From Larix sibirica (Eukaryota > Streptophyta > Pinopsida > Pinales > Pinaceae), in assembly GCA_004151065.3 (NCBI GenBank), contig NWUY0300003961.1, positions 22,337-41,231 on the forward strand: a stretch of 18,895 nt of DNA. The letters run 5' to 3'. Of the stretch, positions 8,251-17,121 are shown piece after piece (the stretch's first letter is position 1; the number at the start of each line of letters is the position of its first letter). The position numbers and the translations under genes are program-made. Below the pieces are notes generated by a model. It had not been told where the DNA came from. It was given only the letters and a program-made list of their open reading frames with translations, and did not search any database.

Positions 8251-9683
8251 CTACCTCTTGGAAGAAGTCGTTTGGTTGTTGGGATGGGGTCGAGACTGTC
8301 CCCGTTGCTGGTGTTGGGCAGAGGTAGAGGTTGATTGTTGCGTTCTAATTGAGCGATCAAGGTCTGTGCAACCATCTGTCTGTCTCTTGGTGCCCCTCGA
8401 GGAAGAGAGCACTGGAAAGAAGGAAGTGAAACTCTGAGTGGAGCTTGGTCTTGACTGCAAATGTCGCTGGAGGGTGAAGGAGCGAAGCCTGAGGGCCTCC
8501 TGCAAGTATAATGTGAGACATATCTGATCGAGGTATTTGAAGAATTTGGTCAAAGATTGGAGCTTTGTGAGAAGAAGGTCCCTAAAAAGACAATGAAACT
8601 GCCCGCGGATCTCATAGTAAATAGGACACTGAAAGATGAAGTGCTCCTTAGTCTCAACCTCTTGAAGGTGATATACTCGGTAGATCTTGTCGAGCTGGTG
8701 ATCTATCTCTACTCAAAGACGGTGAGAGCCCACTCTAAACTGACCTAAAGGTATACGAAGAGCGTGTGCCCAATTTTGAAAAGTGTAAGGGGAACGAATA
8801 ATGAGACCATCCCTCAGATCCAAGAAGTGTGTAGTGTAGAAGGCCATCTTGGGACATAACCCCCTCGGAGGGTTGATCTAGGTAATCTGCAGATACTGTC
8901 TATAAATGTCATCTTTAGTGATTCTGTTTAGCACCTGCTTAGTAGGTAGGAGGCATCCAGGCGCATCCAAGGAATTCCCAAAAGGAGAGGAAGCTGGTCC
9001 ATCACAATATCGACAGATGCTAAACAATCTGCAACACCCGCAAACCAACATCTAGAGCAACCTAAAGGGCTGGATGAGACGATGGCCTCTGAAGAGAGAT
9101 AGGCCAAGTATGGGTATTGATCACACTCCTTCACCGTGCCAGCAAATCTCCGAAGGTAGTGTAAGAGAGCGACAAGACTAAACACAACCTCAAGTCGAAA
9201 AGGTTGAGCACCAAACTCTACGAACACAATGGGTTGAGGTACTGTCTGTTTGCATTTGATGATACAATGGAGGAGGAGGATATGCACTCTCTCTACTGAG
9301 GTCCAATCACAGTCAAGTAGGCATGGCCCCCACACCTTAGAGCCATAGAGGACTGTGGGTTGAATGAAAGTATCCATGAGAGACATCCTGGATGAGATGT
9401 CCTGAAAATGGTCTCTGAAGCATTGCCTCTCTATAAGGGCTAGGGATTCGTATCCTTTATTAAATCAAGGTTGAAGAGCATGTTGTAGGCTGAAAAAAGG
9501 TCCTGTGAACTGAACCTCCAAATAGGTATAGGAGCTAGTGATCTCAATCTCCTCCCCTTTGAAGAAGAAATGAAGATCAATGAGTAACCTCTTTGATCCA
9601 TTGAAGATCATAACCTTGGTTTTACCCAAGTTGATCGTTAATTGACGAAGATCACAGAAGAGGGCTAAGGCATCTAACTGTCT
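8251..9683 (-). pseudogene. LINE ORF2 thumb and C-terminal Cys/His region
   Basis: From the RT core the frame continues with TKVMIFNGSK (about 9620) and EIEITSSYTYL, typical of the region after the RT palm. Next is IQPTVLYGSKVWGP (9386 frame), typical of the RT thumb in this LINE group. After a frameshift near 8948, LPTKQVLNRITKDDIYRQ and, further on, PLGQFRVGSHR and TKEHFIFQCPIYYEIRG (around 8670-8590) form the Cys/His-containing C-terminal region (zf-RVT-like). The frame closes at 8251 after a low-complexity Ser/Thr/Gln tail. No RNase H domain is visible. Confidence 0.8.
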
Positions 9684-10273
9684 CTACAAACCCTCCAAAG
9701 ATGATGCCAAGAGGACCACGTCAACGACGAAGAGTAGAATGGAGATCAAGACCTGGTGAACAAGGCAACCGTTGCCGTCCTGAATGTGCTCCTGCAAAAA
9801 AGACTCTAGTTGATTGATGTAATTCCCAAAAAGAGTGGGGGAGAGTGGACACCCCTGGTTAACCCAAATGGTACTCCTGATGAAATCTAAAATCTCGTGG
9901 CCAATGCGAGGACGACCAAGGAATGACACATATAATCTCATAATGGCAGTCAGAAGGTTCTCGAAAATGCTAATGTCTCGAAGCCTCTGGAAAAATGCCA
10001 CTCCGGGGACAGAGTCAAATGCCTTTCAGAAGTTTACAAAGCAACAATAGACTTTCGAAGAGCAATGACGTGCCTCCTCAATGATGGCTCGTAGTGTAAG
10101 AATGTGATCAGTGGTCTGGTGTGCTGGTATAAAGCCCGGGTGTCCTCTAGCTTTGAGTTGTCTCCTCTCAAGCTCCCCATAAAGTTGCATATGGAGGACT
10201 GTAGCATATAGCTTGGAGAAAGTGTGGCCAACCATGTCGTTCTGTAGTGATTGGGATTGGTATTAGGGCCCAA
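9684..10273 (-). pseudogene. LINE reverse transcriptase core, catalytically dead
   Basis: Recognisable RT blocks in order: GPNTNPNHYR, then GHTFSKLYATVL, LKARGHPGF and DHILTLRAIIEEAR, then YCCFVNF with the family's invariant Asp changed to Asn (10034-10032), a TGA where an Arg codon is expected, and KAFDSVP. Next comes NQGCPLSPTLF (residues 48-58 of the 10001 frame), and then LLFVVDVVLL in place of the catalytic F-[AV]-D-D box, where the first Asp is Val (codon 9725-9723). A one-base shift separates the 10273 and 10235 frames. Two catalytic aspartates are therefore missing, so this copy cannot polymerise even if translated. Confidence 0.9.
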
Positions 10274-11063
10274 TTTATGGATCGGGTGAATAATATGATG
10301 TGACTACGACTCAGGGAAACCAATACAAAACACGTGATTGAACAGATCTACCAAGTAACAATCAAGTGCCCGAAGGCTATGTTTGACTTTGAAGAGTTCA
10401 ACCTGAAACCCTTCTTCATTTGTTGCTCTGGTAGAACTCATGGCCCAAACAACCTCTCGGACAACATGGGGGGTGAATACGTAATAACTAATAAGAGAGG
10501 GGGGGAGAGGTAACCTAGATAAAGGGTCGTCCTAGGATGTCATAGAGGGAAGAGGTGTGGGAGAACATTCCTTTTGGATCAAGATCAAGTGGAAGATGGG
10601 AGTGGCGGGGGAAGATGGTACACCAGAAACGTTTAGGAGAATGAATAAGAGAAGTACCCAACTCTTGTCGCCTATGAGAAATGAAGAGGCGTTTCTTCTG
10701 GCGGAGGAGACGGTGGTAGGAAGCTTTGAGAGCTGGGTAGGAGGGGTGACCATTGTTGATGGCATATTGAAGTTGGGTGGGGAGGTGCATTGTCATACCC
10801 ACTGGTTCATTGGGTAGCATCTAGGATTTTGGGGGAGGGGGGTGGATCGAGTGGAGTGGGGGCAGGTTTGAAGGGCAATATCCTAGATGATATAAGAAAG
10901 AACCATGTACTTGGCGGAGGCAGACTCGAGGGAGGCAAATTGAGGTACAAAAGGGAGCATCTGGCGGAGGGTGGAAGTAAAGGTGTCGGGGTCTCCTTTA
11001 GCATACAGAATATTGATCCGAGGTGGGCCCAAGGGTGGAGGAGGGGGGGTCAGGGGTATTGAT
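10240..11063 (-). pseudogene. LINE ORF2 linker between endonuclease and RT
   Basis: Coding-looking pieces in different frames. A proline-rich frame (11098-10883) contains a plausible DTFTSTLRQMLP segment. Then 10820-10515, in the main ORF2 frame, contains basic stretches such as RQKKRLFISHRRQELG followed by PKRFW, typical of the Y-x-x-L / FW-containing linker of plant LINE ORF2. The frame changes on both sides of about 10883-10820 indicate compensating indels. G-rich runs on the + strand give the odd proline richness. Confidence 0.65.
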
Positions 11064-11655
11064 CTAGAGGGAGAAGGAGAGGAGAGCATGATCAACAAGA
11101 GGGATGGGGGTTAAGGTGAAGTGATGAATGAAGGGGAGAAGGTCCTGATTAGAAAGGATATAATCTACCACACTCTGACCACCACCATGAAGTTGACAAG
11201 TGAAAGAGCAAGAAGCCGGAAAGCAGGGGAGACTGTTAAGGATCAGTAGCTCATTGGATTCTCCAAGCCACAAGAGGTGCCTATCGTACCCTGTCAGAGG
11301 CCCCAAAATATCATCAGATGATTGATGAAGTCCCATAGAAGCTGGATCGATCTCTTAAACACAGAACACGTCCTTGGAGCGATCATGTAAAGGGACTTGG
11401 AGGGCTCTGGTGCATGCATTGAAGTCACCCAATAGGATGACCTCTTCCACTACAGAATGTTGGATGATGCTAGAGGATAGATCCAAATATGGGTCGTTGT
11501 TAGGTTCTCCATCAATTGCGAACTGTGATGAGGCGGGGGGAAAGTAGCAAACTGCTACAAAGATATCTTTTTTGAGGAGAGAGGGTAATTTCCTGAGTCG
11601 GACCCATACATGTAGCACACAAACTGGCATTAAGTGCTTCAAACAACGAGTTCTA
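11064..11655 (-). pseudogene. LINE endonuclease, C-terminal part
   Basis: Continuation of the APE-type endonuclease left of the nested element. An ILLGDFNACTR motif (GDFN at about 11429-11418) supplies the catalytic Asp/Asn pair. Further on, GGGQSVVDYILSN and then VDHALL correspond to the S-x-x-D-Y and SDH-type motifs; the serine of SDH appears to be replaced by valine. A TAA at 11357-11355 separates the two open parts, which are in the same frame. Confidence 0.85.
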
Positions 11656-11665
11656 GGCTGAGACC

Positions 11666-12497
11666 TATGTCACAGGGTTCGCCGGATTTTAATCATGAGG
11701 TTCAAAATTCGACGAACCTTAAAAAAAATTTGAGTTCGTTGGAATTCGTGGGCTAGTTCGACTTCGAACTCGTCTGCTGCTCGTTGTGAGTCGTACTGGT
11801 GTGAACCTTGCTACTTCCCGTCACCAACCTCACCGCCGCGAACCCTGCCATCAGTCTTGAACCCCGTGGTTGCCCGTTGCCAGCTTTATCGCTGCAAACC
11901 ATACCGCTACCTGTCACCAGCTTTATCGCTGCAAACCACGTCGCTACCCGTCGCCAGCCTCACGACCACAAAGTTCGAACCTTGTTATCAGTGTACTCAC
12001 CCTGTCGTCAATCTTACTCACCCATGACCGCCTGCTATCAGCCTTCAAATAGCCACGGCCCGTGAACTCTGCTACCCAGTCGCCATGAGTCTTAAATCGC
12101 CGACGCTCTCGATCTCCATGAACTAGGTATCGTTGGTTGATGAGAGGGTTTATTACTTGGATATTTTTATCACGGGTATTTTAGATATAGGGAAAGTTAA
12201 TTGGGGATTATTTTTAAATTTAATAATGCCATTGGTTTATGTTTATTTACAATAGACCCTACTATTAATAATTAATATGATTATATATCATGGTTTTTAC
12301 TTATATTTGTTTATTTATGTTGATTTTTAATATAGGATGTTATTATTCATTTTACAGTTTATATATATTTATATTTTGAAAAATTTATATAGACGAACTT
12401 GATGTCGAACCTCATCCCGAACCTCATAAAAAAAATCGAATTCGAACTGAATTTCAAGGTCGCCGAACTCAAATTCGAACCCGAACCATGTGACATA
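11666..12497. mobile_element. 832-bp TIR DNA transposon nested in the LINE
   Basis: Left end TATGTCACAGGGTTCG (from 11666) is the reverse complement of the right end CGAACCATGTGACATA (to 12497) with one mismatch. Looser inverted similarity, rich in GTTCG/CGAAC words and poly-A/T, continues for roughly 100 bp inward. The flanks are GGCTGAGACC (11656-11665) and GGTTGAAACC (12498-12507): a 9-10 bp near-duplication whose two differences are transitions. The element interrupts the LINE endonuclease coding sequence, which resumes on the other side. It has no transposase frame, so it is non-autonomous. A 9-10 bp duplication would fit Mutator-like elements and 8 bp would fit hAT; the superfamily is left open. 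Confidence 0.8.
11817..11983. repeat. 37-bp minisatellite inside the TIR element
   Basis: Three direct 37-bp units at 11873-11909, 11910-11946 and 11947-11983, with core CCAGCTTTATCGCTGCAAAC in the first two and a diverged third. A further partial copy lies at 11817-11850 (CCCGTCACCAACCTCACCGC). The array is much richer in GC than the right half of the element, which is AT-rich. Confidence 0.8.
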
Positions 12498-12714
12498 GGT
12501 TGAAACCAATCCACCGGACAATCCAACAATGTCGAGAGGAGCTAAAACTCCAATTTGGAAGAAGAGAAGATAAAAATTCTATTTCTTTGGCTGTAGGGGC
12601 CATTGTTTCTTGAAGTAATGTAATGTCGGGTTTATACAAAAAAATCATCCTTCTGAGGGCTAGCTTCTTCAAGGCACCCCCCACCCCTCTCACTCTAAGT
12701 GTTAGAATAATCAT
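12498..12714 (-). pseudogene. LINE endonuclease, N-terminal part
   Basis: The first ~70 residues of ORF2 match the start of the APE-type endonuclease: a VRG-x-GG segment near residues 8-13, then a KPDITLLQET motif at residues 28-37, whose glutamate is a metal-binding catalytic residue. The asparagine normally found two residues before the RG of the first motif is replaced by arginine. The domain is cut at 12498 by the nested TIR element. Confidence 0.85.
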
Positions 12715-14290
12715 GGATGCACCTCCTTGGAGGGATTCTTGGCTCTAAGGGCCCTAGCTATAGTCATCTGTCTTCCTTGTGGCACCTCTCTTAAGGATTT
12801 TACCTTAGCTTTAGAGAGAAAGGATTTACGTCTTGGATGCGACAGAGGTTCCTTGCAAAGAGCTAGTCCTCCTTCCACAATCCCCGACCCCACTATTAGC
12901 TTAGACTTTTTTGACCAAAGATCATAAGGAGGAGAGGAGGGCTCAGGTTGGACCCCCCACTAAGAATGACCACTTTTCATCTTGGAGACTACCAGAGGCT
13001 CGGGCTAGGAATTCATAACCCTTCTGAATCGCTTCTAAACCAACTCCCCCTCGATTGCTAGGATTCTCCTTTGGGGCTTCTAGCTCAAAAGAAGGAATGT
13101 CACCTTTTGCACAAGATCAAATACAATCGAAAGAGGTGAATGAGCAAGACTTAATGACAAATCTTTTTCCATTACGCTCGAATGCTCGGTTGAGGGAGTC
13201 CGAATGTCGACATTACAATCTACACCCACTTCAAAAGCATGAAGGGACTAGTCATCCTGAGCCGGACCCGAATCCTTACTGTGACAATTCAAAGAAAAGC
13301 CATCCTCCCTCTCCTTGGGGGCTACCGGCTCAGAAGAAGGAGTGTCACCTTTTGCACTAGAGCTAGTAACAACCGAGAGAGGCGAATGAACATGAATTAA
13401 TGTCAAACCTTTTTCCATTGCACCTAGATGCTCGCAAGAGAGCCCGAATGATGACATTATAGTGTAACACCTACTTTAGTAGCATGAAGGAATTGGTCTT
13501 CCTGAGTTGCACTTGAACCCTGACTACAACAATTCAAATAAGAGCCAACCTCCATCTCCTTAAAGGATTGGCAAAAAGGAGCCTTCACCCAATTCTGCTT
13601 AGCTAACGATTGAGGCAGGGCTGCAGGACATTCGCGCTTCAAGTGACCTACCTCCTGACAAAAATTACAATGGAAGGGGATCTTCCAATAATCTAGAATC
13701 TGATGAAAATGGTGAGAGTTCCATGTTATATCTAATTCTAACAAAAGACCCTTGCTTAAGTCGAGCTCTACTAGAACCCTTCCCACTCGCTTACCCTCTT
13801 GGCCAATAATTCGCTCAACAAAATACACAAACTTTCCCAACTTATTGGTTATAGCTTCAAATGCCCGACTAGACCAAAGCTCTAAGGGAGAACCAGGAAG
13901 CAACACCCTGATATGTTGAAGGACAAAACGTTTAGACCTAGGATCAAATCTCGAGTGCCATTTTCGCAGCACCAGATTAGACGACCCCCATAGCCACATC
14001 TTGCCAAGATAACCTCCAAGTCCTTGTCAATCTTGAACTCAAAACAAAGCGAGCGTTTCTCCAATATATGGAAGCAAGGTACGTATCCTAGCAATTTTTT
14101 CCACCCTGCCTCCATCCATCCAAGAAGGTGAGCTTGCTTCACCACCATCCCCATCAATTTACTGACCAAAGCCCTGGAAGATAGAGATTCTACCATTTCC
14201 AATCCTACATCAAGCCCTAAGACCATGCTAACCCTATCTGCTCGGGCCTTCACGCATTTTGTTTCCTCTTTGAAAAACCAACATCACCGG
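12711..14290 (-). pseudogene. LINE ORF1 (DUF4283-like, CCHC knuckle), disrupted
   Basis: The nucleic-acid-binding ORF1 of a plant LINE. From about 14290 to 13990 it shows a DUF4283-like domain (SLSSRALVSKLMG, then LCFEFKIDKDLEVILAR). After a frameshift near 13990 it continues with LVLRKWHSRFDP and then a CCHC zinc knuckle at 13669-13628: C111, C114, H119 and C124 of the 13999 frame, spacing C-x2-C-x4-H-x4-C. That frame stops at 13457. The remaining part to 12711 is a tail with a 244-bp internal tandem duplication and a basic end (KSFLSKAKVKSLREV), in several frames. The last piece (12893-12711) ends TGA, overlapping the ORF2 ATG. Confidence 0.85.
13071..13560. repeat. 244-bp tandem duplication in the ORF1 tail
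   Basis: Two adjacent copies with an offset of 244-245 bp: TTGGGGCTTCTAGCTCAAAA at 13071 matches TTGGGGGCTACCGGCTCAGA at 13315, and GTCACCTTTTGCAC, CATTA(C/T)A, GCATGAAGG and CAATTCAAA recur at the same offset. Divergence is moderate, so the duplication is old. Because the element frame is broken here, it is unclear whether it was already present in the active LINE as a repeated ~81-residue protein module. Confidence 0.85.
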
Positions 14291-14359
14291 AAAATCTTGG
14301 AAAGGATACCAAGGTTGGGTTAACACTTGCTTGTCAGTTGAATTTACTGTTGTATTTAC

Positions 14360-14740
14360 TCAAATTAAATCCATTTGTACTATTGTGGATTTCCCTGTCA
14401 CCAAAGTGTTGCCAGGTGGCTTCTCTGCTTCCAAAGATTTGATAGGCCGTTCTTCCTTGATCTCATTGCCGAAACCCCTTGTACAGTGTAAATCTCCCGA
14501 TGATCTCATTGCCGAAACCCCTTGTACAGTGTAAATCTCCCGATATTCCTCGTCTATACAAAAGATAGGAGTTTGCCAAGAGTCATTGTCACAATAGTAG
14601 AGCAGCTTGTTCTCCATGACTGTAGGCTCACCAGTCTCAATACCACATGAAACTACGTAGCTCAAAACCTGACCTGCAGTAACCCTATATCCATCCTTTT
14701 CACTAGTGTAACCTCTCCAGATTAGGCTTTGACCTATGCC
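14360..14740 (-). other. Unrecognised coding-like segment
   Basis: Read on the minus strand, an open frame runs from about 14740 to 14360. It has a globular-protein look: GYRVTAGQVLSYVVSCGIET, then LLYYCDNDSWQTP, IFCIDEEYREIYTVQG, and a charged C-terminal part. A possible splice acceptor (GTTGGCATAG) precedes the better part of it at about 14734. I do not recognise the family. It lies just beyond the LINE 5' side, so it may be an exon of a host gene, a captured gene fragment, or an unusual N-terminal extension of LINE ORF1. A 43-bp tandem duplication (not a multiple of 3) falls within it, so the frame on one side of the duplication is probably not the ancestral one. Confidence 0.4.
14459..14544. 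repeat. Perfect 43-bp tandem duplication
   Basis: GATCTCATTGCCGAAACCCC and the following 23 bases at 14459-14501 are repeated without any mismatch at 14502-14544. Perfect identity in such a decayed neighbourhood indicates a recent event, or an assembly artefact. Confidence 0.95.
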
Positions 14741-15949
14741 AACAAAATTGAGATTTTGAATTTCAAGTAGTTATATCATATGTTATCTTTCAAATTTGAT
14801 ATATGTTTCAAGTTGCTTACAATGAAGAATGAATGTTACTTTAAAATTTTGAATGGGTATATTTTTAAATTTGAAAATGCATATTTTTGTATTTATTAGA
14901 TGCATATTTCTATATTTTGTCGTACTAAATTTTTTCTTTACGTATTTTTTTCTTACTGAATTGTATTCGTACTCGAATATTGCTACTATGAATACAACAG
15001 GTGAGACAGAATGTGATAACACACATAAGGCATTCTGTGGTCTGTCTAGTAGGTTACGAAGGTCAACCTGGAAAATTCTTATAATGCCCCATAAAAATTA
15101 CAATAAAACTCCAGATTGGTTGGTGAGCCTAGTGATAGGAGACTACCCAGCTAGGTTAGGAAGGGATAACCTTAGCAGCTTAGGTGGGTAAGGTACTTTA
15201 CCTTCTAGGTCAAGACCTTTCAGGACCTTCACTTTCTAATCACATTCTTGCCTGCCTCTTGTATTTACAAAGGGAAAAATCTTGATGATCCCACATTATC
15301 TTATGTCTTATGCAAACTCCATAACTATAGATTCTGAAGTGAAGTCCTCTCACAAAGGCAGGATGGCTTCTTCAAGAGTCCATAATCAATGAAGAAGCAA
15401 GCAAACCAAATTTAAAGTCACATCCCAGAAACCTTAGAGCTGCAGGATCATGAGAACATGCAAACAGTAGGAGCACTATTCTATACAGAATCCGGCCATT
15501 TTTCTAGATTGGTTGACAATACTAAACATCAAAGAACTAACAGAACCACTGGGAAGGGAATTTCATGTGCTCTAAAATAGAGTACAAATGGAATATATTT
15601 TGTTGGCAAATCACACGTAATATTTCTGCCTCGCTAAAAGTAAAATCACATAAAAATGCATTCTGCCAGCTTTTCCACCATATTGTTGCATCCATTCCAA
15701 TAAGGTTTGGATAATTTCTCTGTATGCATCAAAACAAGTTATAATAGTGAGCAAGCAGGAGGGCTTGTTAATCTCCTGTTCAATGGGGAGGGGTTGTTAC
15801 ATAACTCCTTACAAGAACAGCACGCATTTGGCTACAAAGTTGCAATTGGGAGCATCTATTCCATCAAATCCAACCAGAACTTGGAGTTGCACTTGGCCTC
15901 TAGCATCAACAAGACTGCATTAGCATGAGTACTGTCATTAATAGCACCT
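14741..15949. other. No gene recognised
   Basis: AT-rich sequence from 14760 to 14990, then mixed composition. The frames at 14853-15191 and 15707-15928 (+) lack recognisable domains, and 14853-15191 opens through low-complexity AT-rich DNA. GCATTATCATGG occurs twice (15952-15963 and 16018-16029). No exon of the metallopeptidase gene downstream could be identified here. Confidence 0.45.
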
Positions 15950-16105
15950 CCGCATTATCATGGAACCAGTGTTGCTGCAATAACACAACCAACACTTGGA
16001 AATGATTCAGTTAGTTGCATTATCATGGGAGCAGAACTGTTGGGTTTTGAACATGGGTCATCATTCTGGTGGCAAGTGCACCAACTTGCTGCTAGACCAC
16101 AGCCT
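15950..16105 (-). mobile_element. Minus-strand tRNA-derived SINE, fourth family
   Basis: On the minus strand, TGGTCTAGCAGC (16099-16088) fits a box A and GTTCAAAACCC (16052-16042) fits a box B, with 35 bp between them, a normal distance. The + strand beyond 16126 has an AAAAAAACC run, but it is on the 5' side, so it is not the tail. Borders are estimates and no target-site duplication was resolved. The overlapping short frames on both strands (15958-16140, 15996-16268) are explained by this element. Confidence 0.55.
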
Positions 16106-16286
16106 GATGGACTTCTTGTTTGATAACAAAAAAACCACAATTATCTTTTTTAAAGAAGCTTTTATCGTATTAAAAAACCAACAATTTTTAGCAGGCATAA
16201 ACCATAATGACACATTACCAACAAATTGTAGAAGGAGAGTATTAATGTGGCTAGAAATTCCAACATAGGGATATTCCACCCAGTAA

Positions 16287-16374
16287 GATAGGATTGTAGA
16301 CATCTCTAGATAACAACCAAAAGCTAAAGATGGCATCACTTGATAGGATTGTAGACATCCTAGATAACAATCAC
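16287..16374. repeat. 33-bp direct repeat pair
   Basis: GATAGGATTGTAGACATCTC at 16287 and GATAGGATTGTAGACATCCT at 16342, each continuing with TAGATAACAAYCA. Two copies, 55 bp apart. They could be an insertion footprint or a simple local duplication. Confidence 0.8.
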
Positions 16375-17008
16375 TAGGTCATACTAAGCTAGGGACTTGC
16401 ACCCCAAAGCTAGCTTAATAAATATTAAATACAGATGCTGCAATGGTGTTTTGACACTGTAATTACCAAACATTTGTCTCTTATTGAAATGCAAGATCTG
16501 GTTAAACAGTTATTTATTTATGGTCTTTGTATATTTGTCACAGAATAATGCTGCTTGTATATTTAAAAGTCAATTCCTATGTGTGCATGAATCAAGAATG
16601 GATTCAACAATCCAATGGACCATTTCATTTACTGTGTATTTTCTTCTTCTTTCGATTCTACCTCCACCCATTTTCTTCTTTTGGATCCATATTTGAAATG
16701 AAATAAAAAAGGGGAATCAAGGGCAGTGTATTGTTTGAGAATCTCTGGTAGATTAGTCTGATGCGCTTGATAGTTTGTTTTGGGCCTACAAGGAATATAC
16801 AAGAGTCAAGACCATATTGCCATTTTTTCCTTTCTAAACTCACCTGGTTCATCATTTTCAGGTCTCGAGTATTTTCTTGGGGGTATGTAGCTAGAGCGGG
16901 TTTGGACTGGAGACAGCTTTTGTAACTTTAGGGACATACTTCATAAAATAGAAATATCACAGACATTTCACGAATGCATTTAGCAACTTTTTATAGTGTG
17001 ACTTGCAG
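16375..17008. other. Probable intron or upstream DNA of the metallopeptidase gene
   Basis: No coding block recognised. It directly precedes the first supported exon, with the pyrimidine-containing acceptor TTTTTATAGTGTGACTTGCAG ending at 17008, so at least its right end is likely intronic. Confidence 0.4.
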
Positions 17009-17121
17009 ATTTGGTGCCTGGATGTTAAAAGATCTTAGTGGTTTTATGTCTATCTCTACAGTAGCAGAAGGTCCGAGAAATGTGACGCCTGCAGTTCTGA
17101 AGGATTCAACTGGATTAGAAG
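17009..17121 (+). CDS. Probable exon of HEAGH metallopeptidase (VIR3-like), upstream exon
   Basis: Open coding block bounded by a plausible acceptor (TTGCAG to 17008) and a good donor (GAAG then GTAAAG at 17122). It encodes a polar segment including STVAEGPRNVTPAVLKDSTG. The last base is codon position 1 and joins the CA at 17406 to give Ala, leading directly into SKLSPKKWG, so the phases agree. A shorter version starting at 17062 after CTCTACAG is equally possible. I cannot confirm the segment against a remembered family sequence, so its assignment rests on splice compatibility and closeness to the next exon. Confidence 0.5.

Larger units (their letters stand above)
8251..12714 (-). pseudogene. 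LINE ORF2 polyprotein, disrupted
   Basis: After subtracting the nested element, the coding length is about 3.6 kb (~1200 residues), normal for a plant LINE ORF2. Starting ATG is at 12714-12712, overlapping the stop of the upstream frame by ATGA. A single reading frame is kept, with interruptions, from 11642 down to 8928, then shifts near 8948. Disruptions seen: the TIR element in the endonuclease; a TAA at 11357-11355, where CAA-to-TAA would explain the change; frame changes around 11064-10820; a frameshift near 10240; a TGA at 10028-10026; and a TAG near 8880. It cannot make an intact protein. Confidence 0.9.
7811..14300 (-). mobile_element. Near full-length decayed LINE (non-LTR retrotransposon)
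   Basis: On the minus strand the order is ORF1 (DUF4283-like and CCHC knuckle), ORF2 (endonuclease, reverse transcriptase, C-terminal Cys/His region), a ~440-bp 3' UTR, and a short pentanucleotide tail. On the + strand that tail reads GATAAGATAAGATAAGATAA at 7812-7831, i.e. (TTATC)n on the element strand, instead of poly(A). The 5' end is not fixed: ORF1-like coding stops near 14290, and no clear target-site duplication matching the left flank was found. Decay is advanced (stops, frameshifts, lost catalytic residues). A separate TIR element is nested within it. The ORF2 sequence is of the type with a GHTxSKLY motif in RT domain 0/1 and a C-terminal EEHF-x3-CP motif, common in plant LINE copies. 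Confidence 0.9.

Noticed and set aside
8557-8748. + strand frame in the LINE
   Set aside because: Shadow of the ORF2 C-terminal region, whose minus-strand reading has the EEHF-x3-CP-like motif.
10807-11098. Proline-rich proteins in several minus-strand frames and glycine-rich + frames (10557-11062)
   Set aside because: They arise from G-rich + strand runs inside the LINE ORF2 linker; only parts of one frame fit ORF2.
11817-11983. 37-bp repeats resembling CRISPR repeats
   Set aside because: Units abut one another with no spacers and lie within a TIR transposon.
14660-14760. Target-site duplication for the LINE 5' end (AACAAAA near 14740 against AACAAAA near 7790)
   Set aside because: Only seven common A-rich bases match; not enough to define the element's 5' border.
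17024-17044. LKDLSGF resembling the second exon of the YjbQ family (KDLSGFKCG)
   Set aside because: Only a few residues match, the following sequence does not continue with the family, and the block splices in phase to the metallopeptidase exon.
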